Below the pieces are notes generated by a model that did no database searches, was not told where the DNA came from, and saw only the letters and a program-made list of their open reading frames with translations. From a virus, in the IMG/VR virus record IMGVR_UViG_3300036795_000066, positions 1 to 30,747 of that record: DNA of 30,747 nucleotides. The stretch is one strand, 5' to 3'. Positions 1-7,955 of the stretch are shown here, in pieces. The number at the start of each line of letters is the position of its first letter. Position 1 is the stretch's first letter. The position numbers and the translations under genes were made by a program.

Positions 1-509
1 GCCGTAGCCCCTGTTAGGGACCCCGTGCCACCTGCATACCCCAACCCTATGTAGGCCCGGTTAGTCCCGCCCGGCACCAACGTAGGGAACGCAATAGTGG
101 TAGACGCGGTCGAGTTGTTCTTACTTCCAGTTTCACCAGGGTCAAGCGCCCAAACAGTCCCGGCACCTCCATTGCTGGTGAACTGCTGGGAGTACAACGC
201 TGAGTTCGTCGTCGTCGTAGTGAACGTGACAGTGATTGTTGACGACCCTACAGTCGTAACCTCTCCCAGCCACATCTCCATCGACTGCGTAGCGACGTTG
301 GGGCTGGTGAACTGCACGGGCGTAAGGATGCGCGTCCACGTAGTAACGCCTCCACCGGATACCGTGGCTAGCGTGATGCTCGTTCCAGCTACCACACCGG
401 AGAATACGAGCACGTCCCCGACCGTGGTGGGGCTCACGGCCAGGGTCGAGTGGACAGATCCGAACCCGGTTGACGCCAGCGTGCCGACTGCCGAGATCGG
501 ATCAGCCAT
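1..509 (-). CDS. beta-rich tail fibre or tail-tip protein, 3' end off the window
   Basis: The reading frame opens with ATG at 509-507 behind a GAGGGAG ribosome site and runs off the left edge without a stop, so about 169 residues are visible. The sequence is rich in Thr, Ser, Gly and Val with no charged core, as in phage fibre or adhesin domains. It contains GGGVTTWTRI (near residue 50), MEMWLGEVTT and GSSTITVT, which closely match GGGVTTWARV, VDMWMGVVTT and GSSTITIT in the large tail protein at 5649-7955. The two genes therefore carry paralogous beta domains. It is the last visible gene of the tail-tip run, 32 bases after the 542-1207 gene. A role in host-surface contact is inference; no enzyme motif is seen. 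Confidence 0.8.
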   Translation of the reverse strand, partial: MADPISAVGTLASTGFGSVHSTLAVSPTTVGDVLVFSGVVAGTSITLATVSGGGVTTWTRILTPVQFTSPNVATQSMEMWLGEVTTVGSSTITVTFTTTTTNSALYSQQFTSNGGAGTVWALDPGETGSKNNSTASTTIAFPTLVPGGTNRAYIGLGYAGGTGSLTGAT

Positions 510-541
510 TACTCCCTCTTATGTCAGTGGAGTAGATAAAT

Positions 542-1207
542 CTACATAGTAATGGTGTCCGTCACCGTGACGCTGTCGCCAGAGGCGGTCACAGTAGCGG
601 AGGCGGACATAACCGTGGTAAACAGCGGAATGCCAGACGAGGCAGCATCGAAGATGCCAATGCTGTCCAGGGTCACACCGCCCGAACCGGTATACGTGAA
701 TGTATTGGTCAACGTGTAAGTGTTGTTCGTACTGGAGTTCGAGAAGGTATGAGCAAAGGTAGCCGGCGCGCGACCCAAACCGTTCGTAGTCTGCTCACTA
801 GCTAGCGCGATGTCCGTAAGAGCAACCGAAGTAGCCGTGCTAATACCCATGTACCAACACGGTGCATTGCCGGGGAGGATGATGAACTGTCCGGTAGTGG
901 GCGCGGTGCCAGCAGCACCCGTAGGAGTCGCTGGGTTGTACCACCGGTCAACCGTAATTGCCGTGGTGGTGTTCGAGATAATGACCCCGTACACGCCAGT
1001 CAGCGCCACTGCGATGAAGCCCTGCCACACATTGGCAGCACCGAAGTTGGTACCAGTAGAGGCCGTCCAGCTGGGAGCTGTACCAGGAGTAGCCGTCCAA
1101 GGAGAACTCGTCGCGTACGTAGTGGATCCGGCGCTGAGGTACCCCGTAACACCGCCGCCCGAGAGGGCCAGTGCCTGCTTACCCTGGCCGATGTTCGTCT
1201 TAGTCAT
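542..1207 (-). CDS. putative tail fibre / tail-tip protein, 221 aa
   Basis: The protein is a low-complexity, Thr/Ser/Gly-rich chain of 221 residues with regular short beta-like stretches (for example VYGVIISNTTTAITVDRWY near residue 73) and no catalytic motif or membrane segment. Its start ATG overlaps the stop of the upstream gene as TAATG, and a GAGGGAG ribosome site precedes it, so the pair is translationally coupled. It lies in the run of small tail-tip genes after the tape measure. I do not recognise a named family. Composition and position suggest an external tail appendage or a fibre attachment protein. Confidence 0.75.
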   Translation of the reverse strand: MTKTNIGQGKQALALSGGGVTGYLSAGSTTYATSSPWTATPGTAPSWTASTGTNFGAANVWQGFIAVALTGVYGVIISNTTTAITVDRWYNPATPTGAAGTAPTTGQFIILPGNAPCWYMGISTATSVALTDIALASEQTTNGLGRAPATFAHTFSNSSTNNTYTLTNTFTYTGSGGVTLDSIGIFDAASSGIPLFTTVMSASATVTASGDSVTVTDTITM

Positions 1208-1494
1208 TACTTGTCTCCCTCTCGATTGGGCCGCCCAGCTGGGATACCGAAGTGGTTCGCAATCGCGGCTTCTAGCTCGGGGCTATCTGCGCACTCCACC
1301 CACGAAGGCTTCGCCTTAGCGCTGTGCGCAAGCCACAAGCCCGTGTTCGCGGTGCCGTCGTCGTGCGCGATGTCTCGAACAGCGTTAGCAAGTGACTTAC
1401 TGTCCGGCACGAACACCATCGTGATCGCGGTGTTGTCTTCTACGGCCGTACCGTTGAAGATCGGGTATGGGTTACCCAAGAACACTCGTGGCAC
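1207..1494 (-). CDS. small conserved tail-region protein, 95 aa
   Basis: The frame starts at GTG 1494 behind AAGGAG with 5-base spacing. The product begins MPRVFLGNPYPIF and ends in a charged tail. The core has a beta strand (AITMVFVPD) followed by a helix (SLANAVRDIA) and a KPSWVEC segment. Small proteins with a similar opening occur next to the tail-tip genes of actinophages, as I recall, but I cannot give a function. It overlaps the next gene by one base and sits directly after the beta-sandwich gene at 1497-1841. Probably a structural or assembly component of the tail tip. Confidence 0.75.
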   Translation of the reverse strand: MPRVFLGNPYPIFNGTAVEDNTAITMVFVPDSKSLANAVRDIAHDDGTANTGLWLAHSAKAKPSWVECADSPELEAAIANHFGIPAGRPNREGDK

Positions 1495-1496
1495 AT

Positions 1497-1841
1497 CTAC
1501 TCCTTAGTACGTAATCTCGGGATTGACGCGGACCCTGCCTTGGGCAATGCGGTACACCGAATCTCGGGGGTCGGTGATCTCAGGTCGTAGAGGCCTTGCG
1601 TCCACCGCCATGCCGTCGAATCCGCCGCTGGGATGCTCAATGTGACCGAGGTGCCCGCGACTGTGATGTTGTTGGCCGACCCAGTCCACTCGTAGAGCAA
1701 AGGCGCCGTCTCCGATTCCCGCACCTGGGCGCGTCCGGTCCACCCGTCGACAGTCACTGGCTGGTTGTCCTTGTCGACAACAGGAAAAATGATCGAGGTG
1801 GTTTCACCATGGTTGAGGTACATGTCGAACAGCAGTGTCAT
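1497..1841 (-). CDS. beta-sandwich tail-tip protein with a probable frameshift
   Basis: The ATG at 1841 overlaps the upstream stop as ATGA. Residues 1-85 have the pattern of small phage beta-sandwich domains of the LtfC/BppU type: an opening with hydrophobic strands, then WTGRAQVRES and WRWTQGLYDL. After GLYDL the reading frame continues as RSPTPEIRCTAL to a stop at 1497. The minus-one frame instead gives EITDPRDSVYRIAQGRV and ends NPEITY at 1504, which looks like the expected family ending. A single missing base near 1581-1586 would explain it. The CCCCC tract read at 1570-1566 could also allow a ribosomal slip. The C-terminal 29 residues of the frame-one product are therefore doubtful. The N-terminal gene call is solid. 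Confidence 0.75.
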   Translation of the reverse strand: MTLLFDMYLNHGETTSIIFPVVDKDNQPVTVDGWTGRAQVRESETAPLLYEWTGSANNITVAGTSVTLSIPAADSTAWRWTQGLYDLRSPTPEIRCTALPKAGSASIPRLRTKE

Positions 1842-2152
1842 GTTGGAATCACAATGCTGGTAGGAACGACATGCTGACCAAGAACAACCAGGTCAGTACC
1901 GGTGTGATACGCCCACACGGTGTGCCCCGCGGCTGGCGGGTTGTCCGGGCCGTACGCCTGCAAGAACCGGACACCAGACTGGACCTGGCCGCTGGGATCG
2001 TTGTAACCGAAGTCCACGACCCCGTTGAACAGGTCTACCGAGTTCACGGTGCCCATGTGCATGCTCGTCTGCGGAGCCCGCTGCACCCAGCCCGTGGACG
2101 ATCCGCCACGCTTAATGTTCCGCGCTAGTCGAGCGATAGTTTGATTGAACAT
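1838..2152 (-). CDS. small OB-fold-like tail protein, 104 aa
   Basis: The product has a short basic N-terminus, then a beta-rich body with GTVNSVDLFNGVVDFGY followed by a segment ending TVWAYHTGTDLVVLGQHV. This ending, with a hydrophobic strand, small turn and 'DLVVLG', is typical of small OB-fold tail proteins encoded just after the tail-tip protein of the 2166-3494 type in actinophages. This is my recollection of the family, not a search result. The start ATG at 2152 has a GGAGTG ribosome site, and the stop overlaps the next gene's start. It probably forms part of the tail-tip hub or spike base. Confidence 0.75.
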   Translation of the reverse strand: MFNQTIARLARNIKRGGSSTGWVQRAPQTSMHMGTVNSVDLFNGVVDFGYNDPSGQVQSGVRFLQAYGPDNPPAAGHTVWAYHTGTDLVVLGQHVVPTSIVIPT

Positions 2153-2165
2153 CGCGGCACACTCC

Positions 2166-3494
2166 TTAATCGGTGGACTGGCGGAAGCAAATGAGCTGCT
2201 GGGGGTCCGCCGAGGACAGCGACAGCGTCATTGAGTTGATCATGTAGTTGCCGTTGACGCGCACGTCCGAGCAGTTGATCCTGATGATGTCTCCCGGCTC
2301 CAAGGCCGGCTGCGGCACAACAGTGATCGTGACCTGGTCCGAGGCGCCCAACGAGTTGTTCAGGATCGAGTTGGCTACGTCCTGCGCCTGATCCTGGGTG
2401 GTGATCAGGGAGAACGTCAAACGCTCAGTGACCTGGCCATAGGGCCCCAAGATGTACGTGGGCGAGTTCGGGTTGGTGTCCTGAGCCTCGGCACTCACCG
2501 CGTTCTGCGAAGACGTCGACTGCCCGATCACGATGACGTGGTTGAACGTCTGGTCGTCAGCCAGCTCACGCACGGCTTCGGCCACCAGCGGGTTCGAGTC
2601 CTCGTCGAACTCCCACACCGGATCGCCCACAGTAGGATCAGGGACGGGCTGGAAGACGAAGATCCCGTTCGGATCGAAGAAGCACTCGTACCCGATAGCC
2701 TGAGCCAGCTCCCGACAGTCCTGCCACGGATCCCCACCTTGAGTCAGGCCGTAGACCACCACGTCAGGAAGGGTGCGCGTCGTCGAGGAGATCGAGAACT
2801 GGGTCTGAGACGGAAGCCGGTCGAGCACCATAGCCTGGATCGCGTCGCCATAGTTCAATCCACTAGCGACAGTAAACGGTTCCTGCCACACGTTCCGTTT
2901 AATGGCCCTGCTCAGGTCGGTAACGTGCACCATGATCGAGGTGCCTCCACCGAGCTGCCCACCACCCTTAGCGATGACCGCGCTAGACGAGGGCCCGACC
3001 GTCGAACCTCCCGCACCCGTCGAGCCGGCGATGGCGTGCACCGTCACCTTGTCGACCATGCCGTGCCCCACCGCAACCAACTCGTCCGTGCTCGCATCAG
3101 CGGAGACCGCGAACTCGAAAGACGACACCTTGGGCGAGGTAGTGCCCAACGTCGGACGGGTGAAGGTGATGCGGGCCAGCACAAACCGGGTCGTCGTATC
3201 GCCTTCAGCGAGGCGAAGTACCGGACCGTTGCTCGTAGCCAGATCCCAGCTCGCGCCGTTGTTGATGCTGGTCTCGAACTTGAGTGTGGTGCCAGCCGGG
3301 ATCGTCGCTGTCCATCGCACCACCGAGGCCGTGACCGGATCCCCAGAGAGCACGAGCGGATCGCTGATCCAGTAACCGGACAGTCCGTTGTAGGCCTGGC
3401 CGCCGTTGTCCGTCTCACTGGCCGGGGAGATGGCGAAGGTGACGGCGGTGGACACGCTCGGCGTGATGACGGTGGCTGCTTCGACCTCAGCCAT
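2166..3494 (-). CDS. tail-tip protein, C-terminal half of a DUF5047-like protein plus beta domain
   Basis: This 442-residue protein starts at ATG 3494, overlapping the upstream stop (TAATG). Residues 40-130 form a beta domain with SVVRWTATIPAGTTLKFET, the pattern of carbohydrate-binding-like modules in phage tails. From about residue 200 it carries VHVTDLSRAIKRN, NYGDAIQAMVLDRLP, GGDPWQDCRELAQAIGYE, FFDPNGIFVFQPVPDP and ALEPGDIIRINCSDVRVNG. I recognise this order as the second half of the DUF5047 tail protein family. The first half of that family (RVDVIQNGKIVDQL ... FGTRVQIWRGV) is encoded separately at 5239-5625 with three genes in between. The product is probably a hub or distal tail component. 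Confidence 0.85.
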   Translation of the reverse strand: MAEVEAATVITPSVSTAVTFAISPASETDNGGQAYNGLSGYWISDPLVLSGDPVTASVVRWTATIPAGTTLKFETSINNGASWDLATSNGPVLRLAEGDTTTRFVLARITFTRPTLGTTSPKVSSFEFAVSADASTDELVAVGHGMVDKVTVHAIAGSTGAGGSTVGPSSSAVIAKGGGQLGGGTSIMVHVTDLSRAIKRNVWQEPFTVASGLNYGDAIQAMVLDRLPSQTQFSISSTTRTLPDVVVYGLTQGGDPWQDCRELAQAIGYECFFDPNGIFVFQPVPDPTVGDPVWEFDEDSNPLVAEAVRELADDQTFNHVIVIGQSTSSQNAVSAEAQDTNPNSPTYILGPYGQVTERLTFSLITTQDQAQDVANSILNNSLGASDQVTITVVPQPALEPGDIIRINCSDVRVNGNYMINSMTLSLSSADPQQLICFRQSTD

Positions 3495-3937
3495 TAGGTC
3501 ACCGTGGCCACGGTCGTGATGGTGGCGGTCAGATTGCCTCCGGTCGTGGTCACACTGAAGTCGTGCTTGGTCAGAGGCAAGATCCCGGTATCAGCGGTGC
3601 TTGAAGTAGGCCGATAGCAGGTCAGCAGCGCGCCGAGGGTGTTGTTCGTAGCACCACCGGCAGCCGTCCACACCTGGCTAGGGATAGCAACTGACACACC
3701 CGTGGTCGTGGTGATCGTAATAGACCCCGAGGCGAGAATAATGCGCGAGTAGTTAGTGAACGTCGCCTGCGTATTCGACGCCAGAAGGGAGTTGAGGTTG
3801 GTGTATGCGGCAAGCGTGGCGTCGGCCTGAAGACCCGACGACTGCAGCAGGACAATGACAATGTTGTCGGTGCCAAGCAGCAGTGAGTACTTGTCGACGA
3901 AACGGCCCTTGGCGGACGCGAATACGAAGTTTGCGAT
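3494..3937 (-). CDS. small tail protein, apparent ATC start, 147 aa
   Basis: An open frame with no ATG, GTG or TTG before about residue 80 runs from an in-frame TGA upstream (3956-3958) to TAA at 3494-3496. Its first codons after the GGAGG at 3950-3946 and an 8-base spacer are ATC GCA AAC TTC, giving (M)ANFVFASAKGRFVDKYSLL. That opening, the following VIVLLQSSGLQADATL, and LPLTKHDFSVTTTGG match a small actinophage tail protein family that normally starts MANFVFN.AKG. I therefore place the start at the ATC codon 3937-3935. A short start at 3697 would discard half of the conserved domain. It overlaps the next gene by one base. A true rare start or a one-base sequence error are both possible. 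Confidence 0.75.
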   Translation of the reverse strand: MANFVFASAKGRFVDKYSLLLGTDNIVIVLLQSSGLQADATLAAYTNLNSLLASNTQATFTNYSRIILASGSITITTTTGVSVAIPSQVWTAAGGATNNTLGALLTCYRPTSSTADTGILPLTKHDFSVTTTGGNLTATITTVATVT

Positions 3938-3945
3938 TTTAACCG

Positions 3946-3982
3946 CCTCCGATCAGCAAAATGGCATGCGGCAGCTCGGAGG
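3946..3982 (-). promoter_or_regulatory. hairpin enclosing the ribosome site of the ATC-start gene
   Basis: On the minus-strand transcript CCTCCGA (3982-3976) can pair with TCGGAGG (3952-3946), a perfect 7-bp stem around a 23-base loop. The 3' arm contains the GGAGG ribosome site of the gene at 3494-3937. The loop carries a four-codon reading frame ATG CCA TTT TGC TGA (3967-3953). The stem would reduce initiation unless opened by a ribosome. Regulation is inferred from the pairing only. Confidence 0.5.
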
Positions 3983-4019
3983 CTACGCACTGGAGAATTT
4001 ATTAAACAGCCCGGAACAG

Positions 4020-4490
4020 CTAGAAGGCCCAGGCTAGTCTTAGCTCCTCGTAGTAGATAGCGATAGCCCAGTTATAGTCCGTAGTAAGGGTGCCTCCACC
4101 GTTTACATCGATAGCGCTTCCGGTCGGCAAGATGTAGTCAAACGGAAACGTGTAGGTGGTAACCGTGGGGCCGTCACTATTTCCGGCATTGAGTACCGTA
4201 ATAAAAGATTTAGTGCCCGATACACTGGTGTAGCCATATTTGACGTTTGCAGTGGTCGCCGGAGCACCACCTCGCATGGGCAGCGCAGTAAGCGTCGTAC
4301 CGCCCGAGAAACTAGCCCCTGAGTAATTCGACACATACGCAAAGGTTTGCTGGGGGGGACTCGTGCCACCGGAATAAAAGTCAGCCCAAAATTCAATTCG
4401 AGCAATGCGTACTGGGTAAGTACCCGCCAAAACACCCAACCCCGAACCACCAGAACCGCCGTAGTTCCTGGCAGCCACATATGCAGTCAC
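4020..4490 (-). CDS. beta-rich tail-tip protein, 156 aa
   Basis: The start is GTG at 4490, whose G is the last base of the upstream TAG stop (TAGTG), so it is coupled to the 4490-5230 gene. The protein is Gly/Ser/Thr/Tyr-rich with alternating strands (VRIARIEFWADFYSGG, YTFPFDYILPTG) and ends in LRLAWAF. No enzyme motif, cysteine pair or membrane segment is visible. It resembles small receptor-binding or decoration beta domains in composition, but I do not recognise a family. About 80 non-coding bases follow before the ATC-start gene. Confidence 0.75.
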   Translation of the reverse strand: MTAYVAARNYGGSGGSGLGVLAGTYPVRIARIEFWADFYSGGTSPPQQTFAYVSNYSGASFSGGTTLTALPMRGGAPATTANVKYGYTSVSGTKSFITVLNAGNSDGPTVTTYTFPFDYILPTGSAIDVNGGGTLTTDYNWAIAIYYEELRLAWAF

Positions 4491-5230
4491 TACGCTGCTC
4501 CGATCGTTGCCGACACATCCGCCGCGGGTTGCAAGAACATGTACATTCCCAGGAATGCAGGCGACCCAAGGGCAACCGGCACAGACACCGAACCCGTTGT
4601 GCCCGAACTGGTGTAGTTCTTGGCCACCACAAGTAGCCCCGGGTTGTTGTCGAATGCGTAATAAGTGCTACCCGACTTCGCGGTGGCAACCAGGTTTGTC
4701 CACCCAGTCGGGGCGCCCATCGACACCGCCCAAGAAGGCCATGTCCCCGATGGGTCAGGAACAGTACCCATGAAAAATATCATCGTCCCAGCGGCCGGGA
4801 CTGTCACCGAGGTGACTGTTGCAGTAGAAGCACCTGCCGTATAGGCCAGCTGCAAACGGCCTGCAACAGGTGCCACGGTAGGGCTAACCTCACGGGCGGT
4901 GAGGGTGCCGTACATATAGTATTCCCATTGCTGCGGCTTGTAGATTGCAAAACTGGTGTCGTTGTCGCCAGCAACAAGACGCCGGTAATAGGCCCCATTT
5001 GTTTCGTGACCCGGGTTGATGCTGAATGCTGTGGTAAACGTAGTAGGCGGGTCCGGCGTCATCGGCATCGTGAGCGTGATGTCACTGTTGTTGCCCGCCG
5101 ACGCGATGAACGCCATACGGATGTCGTTAGGTTGCCAGTTCGGGCCCAACGGCAACACCTGCGGTTCGAGATGGCCACCTGGTGGGGTGATGCTGACAGA
5201 CATGTCAAAGAAGGAGATCGAGGCAGCCAC
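4490..5230 (-). CDS. beta-rich tail-tip or fibre protein, 246 aa
   Basis: GTG at 5230 with GGGGGAA upstream starts a 246-residue protein. It opens with ASISFFDMSVSITPPGGHL and has two visible beta parts. The second part (from about residue 125) contains TVPAAGTMIFFMGTVP, WAVSMGAPTGWTNLV and SGSTYYAFDN. Its strand pattern (small-molecule-like 'TSVTVPAAGT' followed by 'PTGWTNLV') resembles the beta-sandwich adhesin modules of phage fibres and, loosely, the paralogous domains at 1-509 and 5649-7955. No catalytic residues stand out. With 4020-4490 and 3494-3937 it forms an insertion between the two halves of the DUF5047-like tail protein. Confidence 0.75.
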   Translation of the reverse strand: MAASISFFDMSVSITPPGGHLEPQVLPLGPNWQPNDIRMAFIASAGNNSDITLTMPMTPDPPTTFTTAFSINPGHETNGAYYRRLVAGDNDTSFAIYKPQQWEYYMYGTLTAREVSPTVAPVAGRLQLAYTAGASTATVTSVTVPAAGTMIFFMGTVPDPSGTWPSWAVSMGAPTGWTNLVATAKSGSTYYAFDNNPGLLVVAKNYTSSGTTGSVSVPVALGSPAFLGMYMFLQPAADVSATIGAA

Positions 5231-5238
5231 AATTCCCC

Positions 5239-5625
5239 CTACGGGCCCAGGATGAGGCCGCCGTCAGTGTCGATCTTGACGCCGTTCATCACCCCAGTAG
5301 GTGTGCTGGGTGTCCACGGAAATGCCGCGTTGTAGAGGACATCCGCCGTCTCAGTATTCCTGATTCGCACCCCACGCCAGATCTGCACCCGTGTGCCAAA
5401 GGGGGCCAGCTCCGAGGTCATGCCTTCCGGAGTAAGCGTCCCGGCGGGGTCACTGACCTCAACCTGGAAGCTTCGCATCGTGGCCGCTGTACGGTCCGCA
5501 CCTACCGTGCCAGCGTGAACATCCAGTTGATCAACGATCTTGCCGTTTTGTATGACATCCACGCGGGAGACCGCTGTGTGGGGCTTCTTCGCGGTGGCAT
5601 CAAATTCAGAAGACCTACCTTGCAT
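5239..5625 (-). CDS. N-terminal half of a DUF5047-like tail protein, 128 aa
   Basis: The protein contains AVSRVDVIQNGKIVDQLDV (residues about 18-36), RSFQVEVSDPAGTLTPEG and LAPFGTRVQIWRGV. This is the opening beta region I know from DUF5047-type minor tail proteins, in which the 'R.DVL.DG.VV..L', 'V.DP.GTLTP' and 'PYGT.....RGV' motifs come in this order. In that family about 200 further residues follow in the same chain. Here the frame stops after VKIDTDGGLILGP, and the matching second half is at 2166-3494. It sits 9 bases before the 4490-5230 gene. The two halves probably assemble in the tail tip. Confidence 0.8.
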   Translation of the reverse strand: MQGRSSEFDATAKKPHTAVSRVDVIQNGKIVDQLDVHAGTVGADRTAATMRSFQVEVSDPAGTLTPEGMTSELAPFGTRVQIWRGVRIRNTETADVLYNAAFPWTPSTPTGVMNGVKIDTDGGLILGP

Positions 5626-5648
5626 AGTTACCGCCTAGATAATCGGGG

Positions 5649-7955
5649 CTAATAAAAATCTGGCGCGACGGTTTGAGTCATCATGAGCTTCCGACGGCGG
5701 AACTGGATTGTTGTGGCATCGCCAGGTAGTGCGTTGTAGTTCTCCGTGGTGTCGGTGCCACTGGCTCCCGGACCCAAGGCAACCCACAGCTGAGTGCCAT
5801 CCGGCTTCTGAAGCAGCAGCGTTCCACCCGAGCGATCCAGCTCGTCCACGATGGGCCACACGTTGATCAGGTCACCGAGTTCGAAGAACAGCTCAATCGT
5901 GTACTCATCGCCATAAGTCGGACCCTGCACCACGAACGGCAGTACCTGAGACCCCGGGCCGCTGAGCATGAAGAACGTGCCCATCATCCGGCGCTTGGTG
6001 ACCTTGATGCCTTCTTCACTCTTGGTGATAGAGACTGGCAACACCGTGTTGAGCAACGGGTTCGCTGGGTTCTTCAGCCAGTGCTTGTCCCCGGTAGGCG
6101 TCACCGACAGGGTGTTCGACGGAGCCGTCGCTGCTACCAGAACCGTGCCACTGTACGAGATCACCTGATACTGGCTGATTACGTTCAAAGGTGCGACGTA
6201 ATCGTAAGCGGTGATCGGCGTCAGCCCATTCGCGGGCAGATAACTAAGACTCGGGATAGCCAGCCAGGTCAATCCGTTGTCTCGGCTGGCATTCACGGTG
6301 TACGCGGTCGTGGGTTCACCAGCGGTGATCATGATACCCACAGCGGTAGACGCACCCGCCGAGGTTTGAAGCGACGTAGGCGACTGAACAGCGGAAACAT
6401 TGGGCCCGTAGATCATTGGGTTGTTCCCGTTGTCCAGCTGCACCGTGTAGCCGCTGGTAGCCCCCGAGGTCAGGGCGACGTTGGCCGTCTCCGCGTACCC
6501 GACGTATATCTGATTCGTACCGGTCGGAGTAATAACGGGATAGGTGACCGTGGCCGACGATGTGGTGTTGACTCCCGTGCCAGAAATGGCCAGGCCCCAC
6601 TGAGTGCTGGATCCAAGGGTGGAGGTGAACTGTTGCGAAATCAGACGCACGGTGGCAGCGGCAAGAGAGGCACTGCCTGTGATAGTGATGGTGGACGAGC
6701 CCGCCGTGGTGACGACACCCATCCACATATCGACCGTGGAGCTGGATCCCACAAACGGGTTCACGACCCGCGCCCAGGTCGTCACACCTCCACCAGTCAC
6801 GGTCGCCACCGACAGCGTGAGAGAGGTGATGTTGGTGGATAGCACGAGGACGTCGCCTACAGCGGTTGGCGCCACCGTCAGAGTGGTTGTTCCCGTTCCG
6901 CCGGACGATGCAGCCGTACCTACAGCGGAAGCCGTGGGCTGGCTCCCCGGCACGAAGGTGAGGCCCACCCGGTTGTTGATGGCGTCGAACACCGCGGTAG
7001 ACAGCACAGCCGGGATCGGAGGGCCCGAGATAGACGGTGAGGGTGCCGCGGATGCAGCCTTACGCGTCCAGGTAATCGAAGCGATGGCCGTCGGGAACGA
7101 GCCCGAGCCGGACCACTGCGACGTGGCCTGCACGTACGCGGAGTAAACACCGTCAGTGAGGTCAGCGGTCAACGTCCACGACAAGTCTTCACCCAGCGTG
7201 GTCCCAGAGGTCTGGAGAGGCACCGTAACGAACGGCGTAAAGCCGAGGGCGGCCACCTGAGCGGCGGTGTAAATCGCCACGTTGTACGCCTGCTGGGGCT
7301 GCGAGTCCGGGCTGGCGTAGGTCCACTTCACCGTCGGGCGCGTGTCCGGAATAGTCCCGGTAGGACCAGTGACGGTGACGCTGGAAAGCTGCTGGTAGGT
7401 GACATCGACATAGACCTCCGACACCCGCAGGGTCGAAGTAGTGCTGGTGTCGCCACGCCCGAGGTCGTAGGTAAGCCCCGTCAGGTTGCCAGGTAGCCCG
7501 GTGACCGGGTCGGTGACATTCCACGGCTGCCCACCAGGACCCACCGTGTAGACACCCAGGTCTTCTTCAACCCAAGTAGCAGTCGTCGGAGAGGTGGGGC
7601 ACGTCGAGTTGAAGAACTGCTTCAGGATGGACTGGATCTGGCCGGCGATGTCAATCGCACCAGTCACCGACCGGAACCAGTGGTTAGAAACTGGCTGATC
7701 AGCCCCCGCCACCACGCTCTGGATCCGGCGCCGCAAGCCCACCGAGTAGACTTTGCCCCCGGACGGGATGGTGGGCGTCGGGAAGCCAACGCGAACAACC
7801 TGCGAGTCCAGCCGGCACAGTCCGGAGATCGAGACGTACGAGCTGTCCGAGTTATCCGACAGAGCAGCACTAGCTGACCCAGCTCCGGTGACGGTCCCGG
7901 TGCCCGCTTGAGGTGTGCTGTTCGGCCGAAGAATGGTGGTCGTCAGCGTCGTCAT
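5649..7955 (-). CDS. large multidomain minor tail protein, 768 aa
   Basis: I start at ATG 7955, since AAGGGGTGG lies 4-10 bases upstream; a TTG one codon earlier is possible. The N-terminal 190 residues form a beta domain that includes SGLCRLDSQVVRVGFPTP and VSEVYVDVTY. Residues about 195-310 resemble a fibronectin type III-like domain (PDTRPTVKWTYASPDSQPQ ... ASITWTR). Residues about 345-550 carry the GGGVTTWARV beta module shared with the gene at 1-509. Residues about 620-768 include GIKVTKRRMMGTFFML, GDEYTIELFFELGD and TIQFRRRKLMM, like the conserved tail-core segment of actinophage minor tail proteins. Following the tape measure, it probably forms the distal tail or tail-tip body with surface-binding modules. 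Confidence 0.85.
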   Translation of the reverse strand: MTTLTTTILRPNSTPQAGTGTVTGAGSASAALSDNSDSSYVSISGLCRLDSQVVRVGFPTPTIPSGGKVYSVGLRRRIQSVVAGADQPVSNHWFRSVTGAIDIAGQIQSILKQFFNSTCPTSPTTATWVEEDLGVYTVGPGGQPWNVTDPVTGLPGNLTGLTYDLGRGDTSTTSTLRVSEVYVDVTYQQLSSVTVTGPTGTIPDTRPTVKWTYASPDSQPQQAYNVAIYTAAQVAALGFTPFVTVPLQTSGTTLGEDLSWTLTADLTDGVYSAYVQATSQWSGSGSFPTAIASITWTRKAASAAPSPSISGPPIPAVLSTAVFDAINNRVGLTFVPGSQPTASAVGTAASSGGTGTTTLTVAPTAVGDVLVLSTNITSLTLSVATVTGGGVTTWARVVNPFVGSSSTVDMWMGVVTTAGSSTITITGSASLAAATVRLISQQFTSTLGSSTQWGLAISGTGVNTTSSATVTYPVITPTGTNQIYVGYAETANVALTSGATSGYTVQLDNGNNPMIYGPNVSAVQSPTSLQTSAGASTAVGIMITAGEPTTAYTVNASRDNGLTWLAIPSLSYLPANGLTPITAYDYVAPLNVISQYQVISYSGTVLVAATAPSNTLSVTPTGDKHWLKNPANPLLNTVLPVSITKSEEGIKVTKRRMMGTFFMLSGPGSQVLPFVVQGPTYGDEYTIELFFELGDLINVWPIVDELDRSGGTLLLQKPDGTQLWVALGPGASGTDTTENYNALPGDATTIQFRRRKLMMTQTVAPDFY

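Noticed and set aside
2538-3497. 319-residue plus-strand open frame antisense to the tail-tip gene
   Set aside because: Arg/His-rich composition without domains, a shadow of the GC-rich gene on the minus strand.
3622-3990. 122-residue minus-strand frame with ATG start over the ATC-start gene
   Set aside because: It is Arg/Ser/Pro-rich without resemblance to tail proteins, whereas the other frame gives the conserved ANFVFASAKG protein with a ribosome site.
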